Of a stretch of DNA of 45,621 nucleotides, positions 35,601 through 45,530 are shown piece by piece. The stretch is from Alectoria sarmentosa (lineage: Eukaryota; Ascomycota; Lecanoromycetes; Lecanorales; Parmeliaceae): contig WOGZ01000268.1 of NCBI GenBank assembly GCA_009733775.1, forward strand, positions 1 through 45,621, written 5' to 3'. A model generated the notes under the pieces. It was not told the DNA's origin, searched no databases, and was given only the letters and a program-made list of their open reading frames with translations. Each line of letters begins with the position of its first letter. Positions within the stretch are counted from its first letter, which is position 1. Both the position numbers and the translations under genes were made by a program.

Positions 35601-36500
35601 GAGGATGTGACGAAAGTTTGCGATAAATGAGCTTGATATAAATATGAAATGAATGAATTATATAAAAGAAGAATGAATAAATATAAGAAGGTTGAATACG
35701 TGATGATAAAGTGAATTTATAAAAACATATAAAAATAAATGTAAAATCTTTTAACGATCTTTTAACATATTTTGACGTTTGATATCGATTAATACGAGAT
35801 ATTATCAATTATCTTCAAGAAATATAATTATAATATATCGAAAAAATCTCGCGGATTATTTCTTATATTTAATGTGAAATGTAATAAAAAAATGAACATT
35901 TTAAACGGCATAACGGAGATAATAAACGTATTTGTTGAAATGAGGAAAATCAAATTCATTTCCTTTTTCGATTTTCAACGTCTTTATTCATTTTACATTT
36001 TTAATTTATTTTATATTAATTATGATCTTATAAGGTTTTCGGGTTTTTAAAGAGTTATTATATAAAGCGTTAAGGACAAAAAATAAGAATTTTTATTCGA
36101 TATCGCGAGCCTTTATATCTTTAGATTCGCAATTTAATAAATAAAACGATTTATCGCGAGACGAGTTGACAAAAATAATTTCGACATATAACGATAAATG
36201 AAAAAAAAGAAATATAATTTATAATGAGTCGAATGAAAAAGGAGATAAGCATATTTTATCAAATAATTTCAAATGAATAATAAACGTGAAGCAATTGATG
36301 TGTTTATAAAATTAATGTCTTCGTAGAAAATAATTAATTCTTAAAAGTTCTTATTAATGATTTCGTTTTAAATTATTTATTCATATAAAGAACGTTTATC
36401 AAAGCCTTTTATAACGGAAACGCGTATCATATTAAAATCTATCTCTTTTAATGATATAAAGTTTATAACGAATAATGCACGCGAGAAATCTGTTGCAAAT
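35601..36500. other. AT-rich stretch inside the transposon, no supported gene
   Basis: A 71-codon minus ORF at 35808-35593 is in a different frame from the neighbouring remnant and has no domain. Otherwise nothing is seen. It lies between two divergently oriented gene remnants, so it is a plausible promoter region. Confidence 0.35.
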
Positions 36501-36539
36501 ATAACCTTATTTTATAATGACGAAAAACCATAATCATCA

Positions 36540-37511
36540 TTCATTGATTATGAATTCGAATCACAATTCAAAAATCGCATCGCCTTTAATATTATCCTAT
36601 TCGCTCGAAATTAATCGCAGAATTAATAAAATCAACAAAGTTAACAAAATCAACACAATTAACACAATTAACACAATTAACACAATCAACACAATCAGCA
36701 GAATCAACAAAATCAAAATTAATCTCAATTTGAATTTAATCAAAATTTAATGCAAAGCGACTCTCATAAAACATCTCACAAATTAAAAAAGATTGCATTT
36801 GCAAAATTATTAATATTAACACGTCGATATTATCTTGCATTTCTGTTTAATATCAAAATTGATAAATTTATAAAAATTATCTTTTTAAATATAAAAATGT
36901 TTCATTCGCAATATAAAAAAGCAATCATAAAAGTGCGTCAAAATTATAAAAATTAGAAGACGATGATGTTTGAAGTTACAATTAACTTTATCTCTCGCTG
37001 ATTTAATATTATTAAGGTTAATGAAACAATCAAATTCTCTGCTCTTTATACACATAAAGAATTTAAAAAAAAACTATTAATCGAATTCAAATTTAATTGA
37101 TTTGAATTAATATTCAGATTTATTATTTTTATGATCAATTTTGAAAATGTGCGCGAAAATGATTTATTGTTTTTCAAATATAAATGTTTATTGTTGATTA
37201 TTAAAACCTTTAATAATTAGCTCATTATGTTCATATAAATGCGTTCATTCAAATCATCACATTGTAATGACTCAATGAGCTTCACGAAAAAGATCTTTAA
37301 AATTCACGTTTTATTAAATATAATCGACGGCATCTTCTTAATATGTATAACGCCTTACACACAAAAAAAGAATTCGAATCTCAAACGATTAATTTATATC
37401 TTGAACGCACGATATCGCTTACAATATAAAATCGTCATAATATCAAAATCGATATCAATAACGATTCGAATGACTCATAAGATGCGAATGCGATCGACGA
37501 CGAAACGATAA
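36540..37511 (+). pseudogene. Unidentified plus-strand gene remnant with a Gln/Asn-rich tract
   Basis: One plus-strand frame runs from about 36540 to the TAA at 37511, about 320 codons, broken by roughly a dozen stops. The N-terminal part is a Gln/Asn/His tract (NQHN repeats, then NQQNQQNQN, 36620-36725) in which several CAA codons have become TAA. It continues FEFNQNLMQSDSHKTSHKLK, RRYYLAFLFNIKIDKF, FHSQYKKAIIKVRQNYKN (to 36953), KFSALYTHKEFKKKLLIEF, and a last open piece 37239-37511 ending TIRMTHKMRMRSTTKR, which is basic. ORFs at 36517-36750 (ThrIleAsn repeats) are an out-of-frame reading of the same tract. The family is not recognised. It ends about 670 bp from the right end of the transposon. 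Confidence 0.5.
36650..36718 (+). repeat. 9-bp tandem repeat (AACACAATT) encoding the Gln/Asn tract
   Basis: About seven units of aacacaatt or aacacaatc. In the frame of the surrounding gene remnant each unit reads Asn-Gln-His or, after C-to-T change of CAA, Asn-stop-His. Confidence 0.85.
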
Positions 37512-37979
37512 AAAATGATCATAATCTGTAGGAGGATGATCTATCGAAAAATGGTTTATAAAAATATGATATAAATTAATCATTTACAATGCAGCATTAT
37601 GCTCTTGCGAAAGACTTTCATATATGATATAATACATAAACATAAATATTGTGATAGGCTTTTGCAAATTATCCTAATATAAAGACGATATGACATACTT
37701 CGAAAGGCGTATTATTCTGACATTATACTCATTACTGCGAGATGCTTTTTTAAGCGTTATTATGTATTTATTTTTACATCATTTGCCGTATTTTAAATAT
37801 TCGAATATTAATAAATATATTATCAACACTTTACTTAAAACTTATGATAATGTATATGACTATTATTATAAACTTCTCAATTATCAATTTTTTATTTGAA
37901 ACTTATGATTACATATGATAGTTATTATAAACTTCAATTTCAATTGTTATATGAAACATTGAGAGGTTGCTCATTGCTT
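37512..37979. other. Right-end region of the transposon: direct repeats, one weak ORF
   Basis: A 69-codon plus ORF (37690-37899, MTYFERRIILTLYSLLRDAF...) is present but has no domain and ends inside a repeat. Two copies of a unit of about 60 bp (aaacttatgatnacatatga followed by tattataaacttc) lie at about 37842-37902 and 37902-37960. Confidence 0.45.
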
Positions 37980-38184
37980 CAGAGAATATTAACGATTTGA
38001 TAACGGTTTAATAATTACTGGGCAGCGGCTGCATAGCGATATGAAAACCTCTTCAAATTATATAGCGACTTCTCAGCCGCTGAACATCGGATAACGAGCC
38101 GATGTAAAACCACCATTCGATGGGCAGCGGATATTCATCGGATGTTCATCGAATGTTAATTACGTGTGACGGGCAACATAGCAG
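37980..38184. repeat. Right subterminal region with AGCGGCTG motifs
   Basis: GGGCAGCGGCTG at 38020-38031, CAGCCGCTG at 38074-38082 and GGGCAGCGG at 38122-38130, each next to ATCGG or ATCGA words. Together with the left end (GGGCAGCCGCTG near 26802) they form the opposed subterminal repeats of the 11.5 kb element. Confidence 0.75.
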
Positions 38185-41100
38185 TTTTTTATTAATTAAA
38201 AAATTCTTAAATATCAACATTAAAGTCGTCTTTTATAAAAAAACTTATGTTTTAATTTAAAATAATAAAACGTTAATTAATACGCAAAGCCGCGATTTGT
38301 TTTTTTTTTTAATTTATAAAAAAATAACAATGTTTTAATCGTTTATAACTTTTTTTCGAATTCAATTTATTAATTATAATATGCTCGCATAAATCATTTA
38401 AATTAATAAAACTTTAATAAATTTTTAATATTATTATAAATATGAATTTTTTTAAAAACATCGTCGAGAAATACATTTACGAATGTTATATAATAAATCG
38501 TTAAAAGATTATTTTTTATAATTCGCTTATAGCGCCCGATATTTTATTAAACGAATTTATTTATAATGATTTTATTAAGTTTTTAATTTTCATTAATTTC
38601 AACGATCATAAATACTTTATAACGTTTAAAAATGATTTCATTTATTATCTTCAAATTTATTATATTAATTATAAAAATAACATTTTCATTAGATTTTTAC
38701 GTTTTAAAATTTATTTGAAATTTTATAATTATCAAATTTATCGTATTTAGTTCGATAATGAAAACGAATATATTAATAAAGTCTTTTTTAAATGTTTCGT
38801 TCAAACAAATATTAAATAAAAATTCATTATTATAAATAATTTTGAAATTAATAAAGTCGTTAAACGATTTAATTAAACTTTAATAGATAAAATGCATTTA
38901 ATTTTGTTAAATTTCAATTTTAACAAATCTTTTTGATTTAAAATAATAATTATAATTAATTATTTAATAATGCGTTTTTTTAACATCAAAATTATCGTTA
39001 TATTTTTCGAAATCTTTTATTATTATAAATTTATTTTATTTTATTTGCGAATTATTAATTTTATCATTTACGTTTTAAAATGAATTTAAAAGAAATTTAT
39101 AAATAAAAAGAAAAGTGTATATTTTTAAATTATAAAAACGAATTAATTTTTCGTTTTTATAATTTAATCAAAAAAAAGATTATTCGCATTAATGATATAT
39201 ATTTCGTCGAAAAATGTTTACATTTCATAAATTTCGAAAAGAAATTTAAGGTTTATAAATCTTTAAATAAACGTTAACGTTTTTTTATATTAATATTCGT
39301 TATAAAAAAGATATTGAATAAATAATGTATTATTATATTATCAAACGTTAAATCTATAATTTCGATTAAATCATTAAATCGATTATCATCAATGAATATT
39401 TTATCATTAATCGTTAATCGCTTTTAAAAACCTCATTTTGTCGTTATTATAATGCGTGTGTATATAATATTTATTAAATTTATTATATCAATCGTTAAAT
39501 TTATTATTATTTCCCTTTTTTTAATGTTTTTGAAATTTATTAAAATGAAAATTATACGAAAATATTTCGAATATAAAATTATTTAAAAATTATTTAATGA
39601 TTATAAAAATCTCATTATTTCGAATTTTTGTGATTTATCGTTTAATTTTTTAATAAAAGTTTTCGTTATTTTTGCTTTTTTTGTGAATCATGTTAATAAA
39701 TTTAACATTTTCAAATTTATAATTTATAAATAAGCGATTTTTAATAATATATTTTATATAAATTAAAATTTTGATTTGCGAGATGAATATAAATCTTTTA
39801 TAAATAACAATATTTGATATTCTATTTAAACGTCTTTAAGGGCTTATATTTTTCGAAATTGTTAAATTTATATTATAAAACGAAATCTCGAAAAAGAAAT
39901 CATTCGTTATAAGACACGTTAAATTATTTGAAGAATCGAATAATAATAAAATCGTAATTATTATAACATTTTCGCGTTAATAATAAAGTTTATAAATTAT
40001 AAAGCGATTTTTTCGTTTATAACGATTATGAATCAAAATGTAAAATAAATAAACGTCAAAACCGGTTTTTTTTATAATGATGTTTAAAAAAATATTTATA
40101 TTCAACAATTTGAAAGTTTTAATAAAAATAATATCAAAATTTTTAAATTAAATAAGATTCTTTATGATTTGAAGCAATCTCTTAAATATTAATATTAACA
40201 TTTTTTGATTTATATAATAATATTCGATCTTAATCTCATCGAATCGAACGATAATATGTTTATGAATTTCAAAAAAAAAATCATTATGACGTTTTATATC
40301 GATAATATTTTGATTATAAATCGTAATAAAGTCGTTATCAAACGAATTAAAAATGTCTTAAACGCCAAATTTCATATATTAAATTTGAAATTATACGCTT
40401 TTTATTTAAATATGATCGTTGAAAGAAATCGTCATAATAACATTATTCGTTTAAAATAAAAACGTATATTATAAGCTTTTTTAATTATTTCAAATATAAA
40501 AATCTCATTTTTATTAATCTATTATTCGAAATTAATCGTAAATTAACGCTCGTCGAAGAGAATTATATAATTTTTAAAAAGTTTTATAAATAATATCAAT
40601 TCGCTATAAGCTCCCTTATATACGTTATATTAAAAACATATTTTGATATCATTTATATTATTTTTTTAATCAATCGATATTTAATTAATTTTGTTTCAAC
40701 GCATTGAAATGCAAGTATGAAAGTTTTTCGATATTTTAAAAACACGATGCGTAACGAATTCGTGTATAAAGATTTCCTAAAAAACTCATTCGATTATATT
40801 AATTTTGATTAAATTGAGAGTTTAATTCGAAAATTTATTTTCGATTATTTGTTTAATTTAAATAATAGCGTTATTAATTAATAAATAAACGTTAAATTAT
40901 TATAATATTTTTCATTTATGAAATAAAATATATCAATTAAATATAAATTATTAAAGAAATTATTTGATTGAAAAACTTTTTTAATTAATTTTTGCGATTT
41001 GATGATTCGAATTTCAAAATTATCGTTATTTTTGAAAATAATTAAAGCGTAATCGTTGTCGTAAAGAACGTTTAATTTCATATTCGCATTAAACACATTA

Positions 41101-41300
41101 ACATCGTTTATTATTTTGTGCGCGAAAAAGTCAATAATGATATTGTAAATGTTTAATATATTCTTATTAATAAACAAATAATTAATAATTTTATTAAAGT
41201 TTTATGTTTTAATAAGTTTGTTATTTTTCGCGATGCTTTTGAAATGAAAGCAATTTCACATTATTTATCTAAAATTATTTAAATCGTTGTTTTAAGGGAG
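38185..41300 (+). pseudogene. pol: copia pol remnant of copy H (integrase-RT-RNase H)
   Basis: The plus-sense integrase core begins about 38540 (INFNDHKYFITFKNDFIYYL, first catalytic Asp region). FDNENEYINKVF near 38750 carries the second Asp (family SDNGGEF). The third catalytic residue is lost: the family GVVERFN reads KVVKRFN, with Lys at 38862-38864. The integrase C-terminal part lies at 39060-39290. RT has the 84-codon open stretch 40205-40459 with FYIDNILIINRNKVVIKRIK, YIDN at 40295-40306. RNase H follows at about 40840-41250, antisense to the minus ORF 41177-40878. Multiple stops. Confidence 0.87.
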
Positions 41301-42409
41301 ACGTTTAAAACGTTTAAAACGTTTCGTTATTATTATTCAACGCTCTCAATTTCAAGAAAGCGATTTCATTGATTTTCACACTTCGAATAATCGATCGAAA
41401 TCGAAATTATCCGCAAAACCTCAATATTAATTTTGACATATCAAAATTACGTTATATTATCATTATATTAAAGATTAATTTATCGTTATTATAATTATAA
41501 TCATTAAACTTATAAATCCTTTTTCGAAAGACTTATATTTATATATTATTTAAATTTAAGATTTGCGTTATCATTTAAAAGGTCGTTGTCGTCGTTTTTT
41601 CGTTAATTATTTTAAATATTTTCATCAAGGTCATCATATTTATATTTTTTAAAATCATCACACTTATGTTTTTAAGATTATTATACTTATATTTTTAAGC
41701 GTTATTATCGTCATTATTATCATAAATATTGTCGTTATATATTTTTCGTATACACGCTATCAATCATTATTGTTAAACATTAATATTTTAAAATGTTTTT
41801 AATGAGTTTTATAGTCGATCGCATATATGTATATATGTGCATATGCAATTCGAAATATTTCGTTTAATTGAAAAGTTTATTTTCACATATATTTATCGAT
41901 TATGTGTCGATCGATTTTTGATATACATTAAATAATCTGCAAATAAATTTGTCAAAAAACGATTTTTCGTTAAAAAGTGAAATTTTTTATATAAAACATG
42001 GTGACGAATATGTTTAAAAGAATATAATCTTTTCAGATTTTCGATTTTCACTCTTTTTACCCGGCTTTGAACATCACGAATTTCGAATCTCGTTTTTAAA
42101 ATTCGAATGTTTATAAGAAATAAAGATAATGCATAAGAGATAAAAGTGGTTTATAAAAATAAGAGTGATTCATAAAGAGATGATCATTTTTTTTGGATTT
42201 TCATTTTTTTAATTGGATTTTGAACATCGCGAGTTTCGAATCTCATATTTGAAATTCGGGTTTTTATGAGGCGCATAAAGGTAAAAAAGATGTATAAAAA
42301 TGATTTCATATTAATTATTCGACGTTAGATTTATTATAATTACTTTATATTCGATTTATCTTATTTATTCGATATTCGATTTTTTTAAAAATATGTATGC
42401 GAAGAGAAA
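41301..42409 (+). mobile_element. 3' untranslated region of copia copy H
   Basis: About 1.1 kb of non-coding DNA shared by all family members, matching 17280-18463 in copy F and, in reverse, 10177-11300 in copy D. It contains two copies of a segment ending in aacatcgcgaatttcgaatctcat (at about 42070 and 42225), and ends in a polypurine tract GCGAAGAGAAA at 42399-42409. Confidence 0.75.
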
Positions 42410-42468
42410 TATCGAAATTTAGATCACGTAACCTTATTACGTGACGAACGCATGCATTTATAACTTAA
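42410..42468 (+). repeat. Truncated copia LTR of copy H
   Basis: Starts tatcgaaatttagatcacgt and keeps the first half of the LTR, including the decayed palindrome gcatgcat. At about 42468 it is replaced by unrelated, less decayed sequence (gtcaacctgcccgtcgag), the start of the LINE. Confidence 0.8.
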
Positions 42469-42472
42469 GTCA

Positions 42473-43140
42473 ACCTGCCCGTCGAGTTCGCGGAACATTA
42501 TGAGAATTTGTTCCCGCAGATACACATTGTTATTCATATTACGGACCGTAATAAGGTTGTCATTATAATTAATGTCAAAATTATAATATAAACGTTCAGT
42601 GATGATTCGAGTTATATTCTCTATATTAGCGATGATGATCGCATTTTGATATGTGAAGTTTTGTGTCGAGATTATTCGCTTAACGTGACATTTGTTTACG
42701 ATTCGATTTAAAATATCGAACGTTTAATTTAATTTCAAGAGAGAAATGAAACATTTTGACGCAATTCGATTTTTTCGCCTTACGACATAATGAAAAGGAA
42801 TTGAAATTTGATATTATTAACGATAAACAAAATTTCAAAAATATCTCCGCGAGCCTTTTATTTATAAAAAATTTCGGAATTATTAACACAATTTAGAGAG
42901 AATAACACATATGAATTAATGAATAATTAAAAAATTAAAAACCCTAATTTGATAATTTTCACATATTACGTTAATAATATTTCATGTTTAAAAATTGATA
43001 AAATGTATATTAAAAAAGATTAATTAAATGAGTTTAAAAGATGAAATATTATATTAAGCGGATTTTTTATCGATTATAAAACGATCATAATCATAATCAA
43101 ATTAATTTTTACGATTGTCAAAAGTTCGAAAAAATAATGA
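42473..43140 (+). pseudogene. LINE endonuclease domain remnant
   Basis: The plus-sense frame from 42473 reads VNLPVEFAEHYENLFPQ, then FSDDSSYILYISDDDRILIC, matching the family's 'D..GR......' region. EVLCRDYSLNVTFVYDS corresponds to the 'NVYAPN' region, followed by ERLIQF-type residues and DIMKRN (family: xGDWN) near 42785. Later IKNPNLIIFTYY near 42935 matches the 'NP..FTY' region, followed by CLKIDKMYI (family: SRIDRxYV) near 43000. The DH-containing end of the domain is decayed near 43090. Stops are TAA or TGA of the RIP type. The 69-codon minus ORF 42889-42680 is antisense. Confidence 0.65.
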
Positions 43141-43521
43141 TTATCTTTTATAATTTTATAAAAAAAACAAATGCGAGAATCTTATTTATAGATTTTAAAA
43201 ACGTTTTCGAAATTAATCTTTTTGAAAAAATGAAGCATATATAAAACATTAATGATTTAATTTTTAAAAGACATCGATAAAAACGATAAACGTGTCAACG
43301 ATAAATTGAAATTCAATTTATAATATAAAAGATTGATGTATTAAAAAAAGAGGAATTTATATAAAATGAATTTCGAATTGAAAACGAAATTATTAATTAT
43401 TAAAACGCGGAAAAAACATTTTATAAACGTTTTTAATAAAAATTACGTATATAATATAATGATAAAACATTTTATGCTCAATGAGAAATTAATAAAATAA
43501 TTCTTTTTTAAAACACGAAAA

Positions 43522-44620
43522 ATGAATTACAATTTCATTAAAACATTAAAAAATGATAACGATATAACATATTCGAATTCAAAAGATATTCTCAAAATAA
43601 CGACGGATTATTATCGAAATTTTTATAACATCAAAACCTTCGATGAAAGAATTAAAAAACAAATATTGAATTATATTATAAAAAGAATATCGTTAAAAAC
43701 GATATCAAGATTAAAAAAATCGATATCATTATAAAAAATTAAAATCGTTATTTATCGAGCGACGTTGAAATCGTTATTTAAAAAAAATGATTTATTCAAC
43801 GAATATTATAAGATATTCATATGACATAAAAGATAAAAAAACGATTTTTCAATAATCGTGTAAACGTTAACGAAATTCTTTAATGAAATTTAAAATAAAA
43901 AGACGTTATTAAAACGTTAAATGAATGATATTTTTATTTTTTTATTCAAAAATAAAGAAAAATAAATGAACATTCGAATTTATCGTTTTTTATTTATAAT
44001 GAACGTGAATTATAAATTATTTATGAATATATTGATGTAAAGATTGATCGCGGCTTTGAAAAAGATTATTGATTTTCAATAATCGATCTTTTTATTTAAA
44101 AGATTTATCGATAATAATGTTAAAATTATTCAAAATTTGATAATTAAATATGAAATCATCGTAAAGCTCGCGAGACGAAGATCGAGATTAATAATTATTT
44201 TTTTGAATTAAAAAAAGATATACAATAAAATCAATCATGAGTTTTTCTTTACGATATTGATTAAATTTGAAATATCAAAAAAAAAATTAATTTGAATTCG
44301 TTTTCTTTATCGAAACGCAAAGATCAAAATGTTTATTAATAATTATTTTGAAAAGATTTTATGAATTCGATGTGATATACATTAAAAAGATTTATTAAAT
44401 TATATTTTTTTAATAATCGTCATCGAAAACCTTACGCGTTATATAATTTTAAATTCAATTATATTAAAAATTAAAATGAAAAACGTGCAATTGAAAATAA
44501 TTTTATATGAGAATAATATAACGATTATTATTCAAACGCAAATCGAAATTAACGCGTTAATGATAATTTTCAAGATTTATTACAAAATTATAAACGTCAA
44601 GATCAATTGAATAAAATTAT
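43522..44620 (+). pseudogene. LINE reverse transcriptase remnant
   Basis: A 70-codon open stretch (43522-43734) reads LKNDNDITYSNSKDILKITT then DYYRNFYNIKTFDE, the usual lead-in of L1-like RT (family: LxxxxGxxxxDxxxIxxxFxxFYxxLY). Later blocks are IYRFLFIMNVNYKLFMNILM near 43980-44035 (family: NxRPISLxNxDYKIxxxxL), INHEFFFTIL near 44235 (family: FDxVxHxxLxxxL), and ILYENNITIII at 44497-44527. The last is the catalytic box, reading YENN at 44506-44517 in place of YxDD. Both catalytic Asp residues are therefore Asn. Inactive. Confidence 0.75.
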
Positions 44621-45300
44621 ATATTTTATATATTAAAAAGATAATTCGAATTCGATTTAAAAACGTTAAAGAAGTTTTTTCGAATAATTTTTATAAATAT
44701 TTAAATATCTTTATAAACATTATAATAAAACATTAATTTGATATATTTTAAACGAAAATATTAATAAAAATTAAGACATCGATAAGGGTATAAGCGCGAT
44801 ATTATTTATCGATGAAAAATAAAATCATGATTGTTAACATCTTTATAATGTCTTTGTTTAAATACGTTTTTTATTTTTTGAAAATATCGATTAAGATTAA
44901 AAATGAGTTGAATAAAAAATATTATAAATTGATATAAAATAATAAAATTCGAAATATAATTCGAAATTTACATTTTTGTTATTTTATGAATAAAAGTGGG
45001 ATTAAAAGCATTAATTTATATTTAATTATAAACGTTAACATAATAATTATGATTAATAAAATTATTAATAATCTTAATATTATATGAATTCAATTCGTCA
45101 AAAATGTTTTTATAATATACGTTAAATCTGAGAATGTAAATTCGATACACATTATAATAATGATTAATTTATAATTGTTATATTTTACACGTCAAATTGA
45201 TTATGTTTTAAAATCTTTTTAATTATTATGATAAAATTGGAGAAGAATACGAGATAAAATGAAAATAATATATTTTCGTTTTTCGTTAATAATAACGGAA
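44620..45300 (+). pseudogene. LINE post-RT C-terminal region
   Basis: The plus frame reads RYYLSMKNKIMIVNIFIMSL (about 44790-44850; family: W..R.LSL.GR..++..++LSK), then FYFLKISIKIKNELNK (family: P.P......+), a Trp-like 'LIWNNK' region near 44930, and GIKSINLYLIINVNIIIMIN near 45000-45055 (family: GGL...). These are the landmarks found after RT in L1-like LINEs. Beyond about 45230 the frame can no longer be followed. Confidence 0.6.
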
Positions 45301-45412
45301 TTATTAATCATTTTCGTATAATATCATATATGTTTAAAAAAGAATTTAAGTTTCGATGATGTTAAAAAGTTTAATTTAATAATGTGAATAAATTTGTGAA
45401 AGCGTGAAGCTC

Positions 45413-45530
45413 GGGTGTTTACCTTAAGGGGATTACCCCATCTGGGAATTTTACGTGTATTGAACATTAATAGACAATAATGTCTCATTCGCGTCAACGG
45501 AGGGGACTGCATAATAGCGCAGAAACACCC
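45413..45530. other. GC-richer island with nested inverted repeats
   Basis: Bounded by GGGTGTTT (45413-45420) and AAACACCC (45523-45530). Inside are CCTTAAGG (45422-45429), GGGGATTACCCC (45428-45439) and AGACAATAATGTCT (45472-45485). There is almost no RIP-type decay compared with the flanks. The 77-codon minus ORF 45557-45324 crosses the island and its flanks and is probably fortuitous. It could be a small MITE, a structured 3' end of the LINE, or a surviving host fragment; I cannot decide. Confidence 0.55.

Larger units (their letters stand above)
26711..38184 (-). mobile_element. Approximately 11.5 kb CACTA-like DNA transposon, degraded, with extra reading frames
   Basis: The insert is precisely delimited because it interrupts a known copia sequence. 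The left end begins CACTAATCTATCACCCTCACA (26711-26731); the right end reads, on the minus strand, ACTGCTATGTTGCCCGTCACA (about 38186-38166). These share CTAT, CCC and TCACA but are imperfect. Both ends carry the subterminal motif AGCCGCT or its reverse complement in opposing orientations (left 26751, 26805, 26861, 26989; right 38023, 38075, 38123). Opposed subterminal repeats are a hallmark of CACTA/EnSpm elements. A Tnp2-like transposase remnant lies on the minus strand, and remnants of at least three more frames lie between it and the right end. It is less decayed than the copia copies, suggesting lower copy number or younger age. A clear 2-3 bp target duplication could not be read. Confidence 0.65.
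24972..42468 (+). mobile_element. Copia copy H, split by an 11.5 kb DNA transposon
   Basis: Plus-strand copy in two parts. The left part (24972-26710) holds partial leader, Gag and the protease box. The right part (38185-42468) resumes in the protease/integrase spacer and runs through integrase, RT, RNase H, 3' UTR, polypurine tract and part of the LTR. Comparison with copies A and G shows the two parts are contiguous in the uninterrupted element: the left flank ends ...cgatataaacgt(ca) and the right flank continues ttttttattaattaaaaaattc, matching 3870-3830 in reverse complement. The LTR is cut at 42468 by a LINE. This gives the order of events: H first, then the DNA transposon and the LINE. 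Confidence 0.88.
42469..45300 (+). mobile_element. LINE (non-LTR retrotransposon), endonuclease plus reverse transcriptase, RIP-degraded
   Basis: A plus-strand L1/Tad-like LINE inserted in the LTR of copy H. It reads an apurinic-type endonuclease remnant (42473-43140), a linker, reverse transcriptase (43522-44620) and the conserved post-RT region (to about 45230). The start is abrupt, and about the first 60 residues of a normal endonuclease domain are missing, so it is probably 5'-truncated, as is common for LINEs. The 3' end is not defined; no poly(A) is seen before 45413. Confidence 0.72.

Noticed and set aside
26711..38184. Starship-type giant element with a tyrosine recombinase captain
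   Set aside because: The main coding remnant resembles a Tnp2-type transposase, no tyrosine recombinase motif was seen, and opposed subterminal repeats fit a CACTA-like element better.
42680..42889. 69-codon minus ORF and its extension to 42470
   Set aside because: It overlaps the LINE endonuclease on the plus strand, which has recognisable landmarks; this frame has none.
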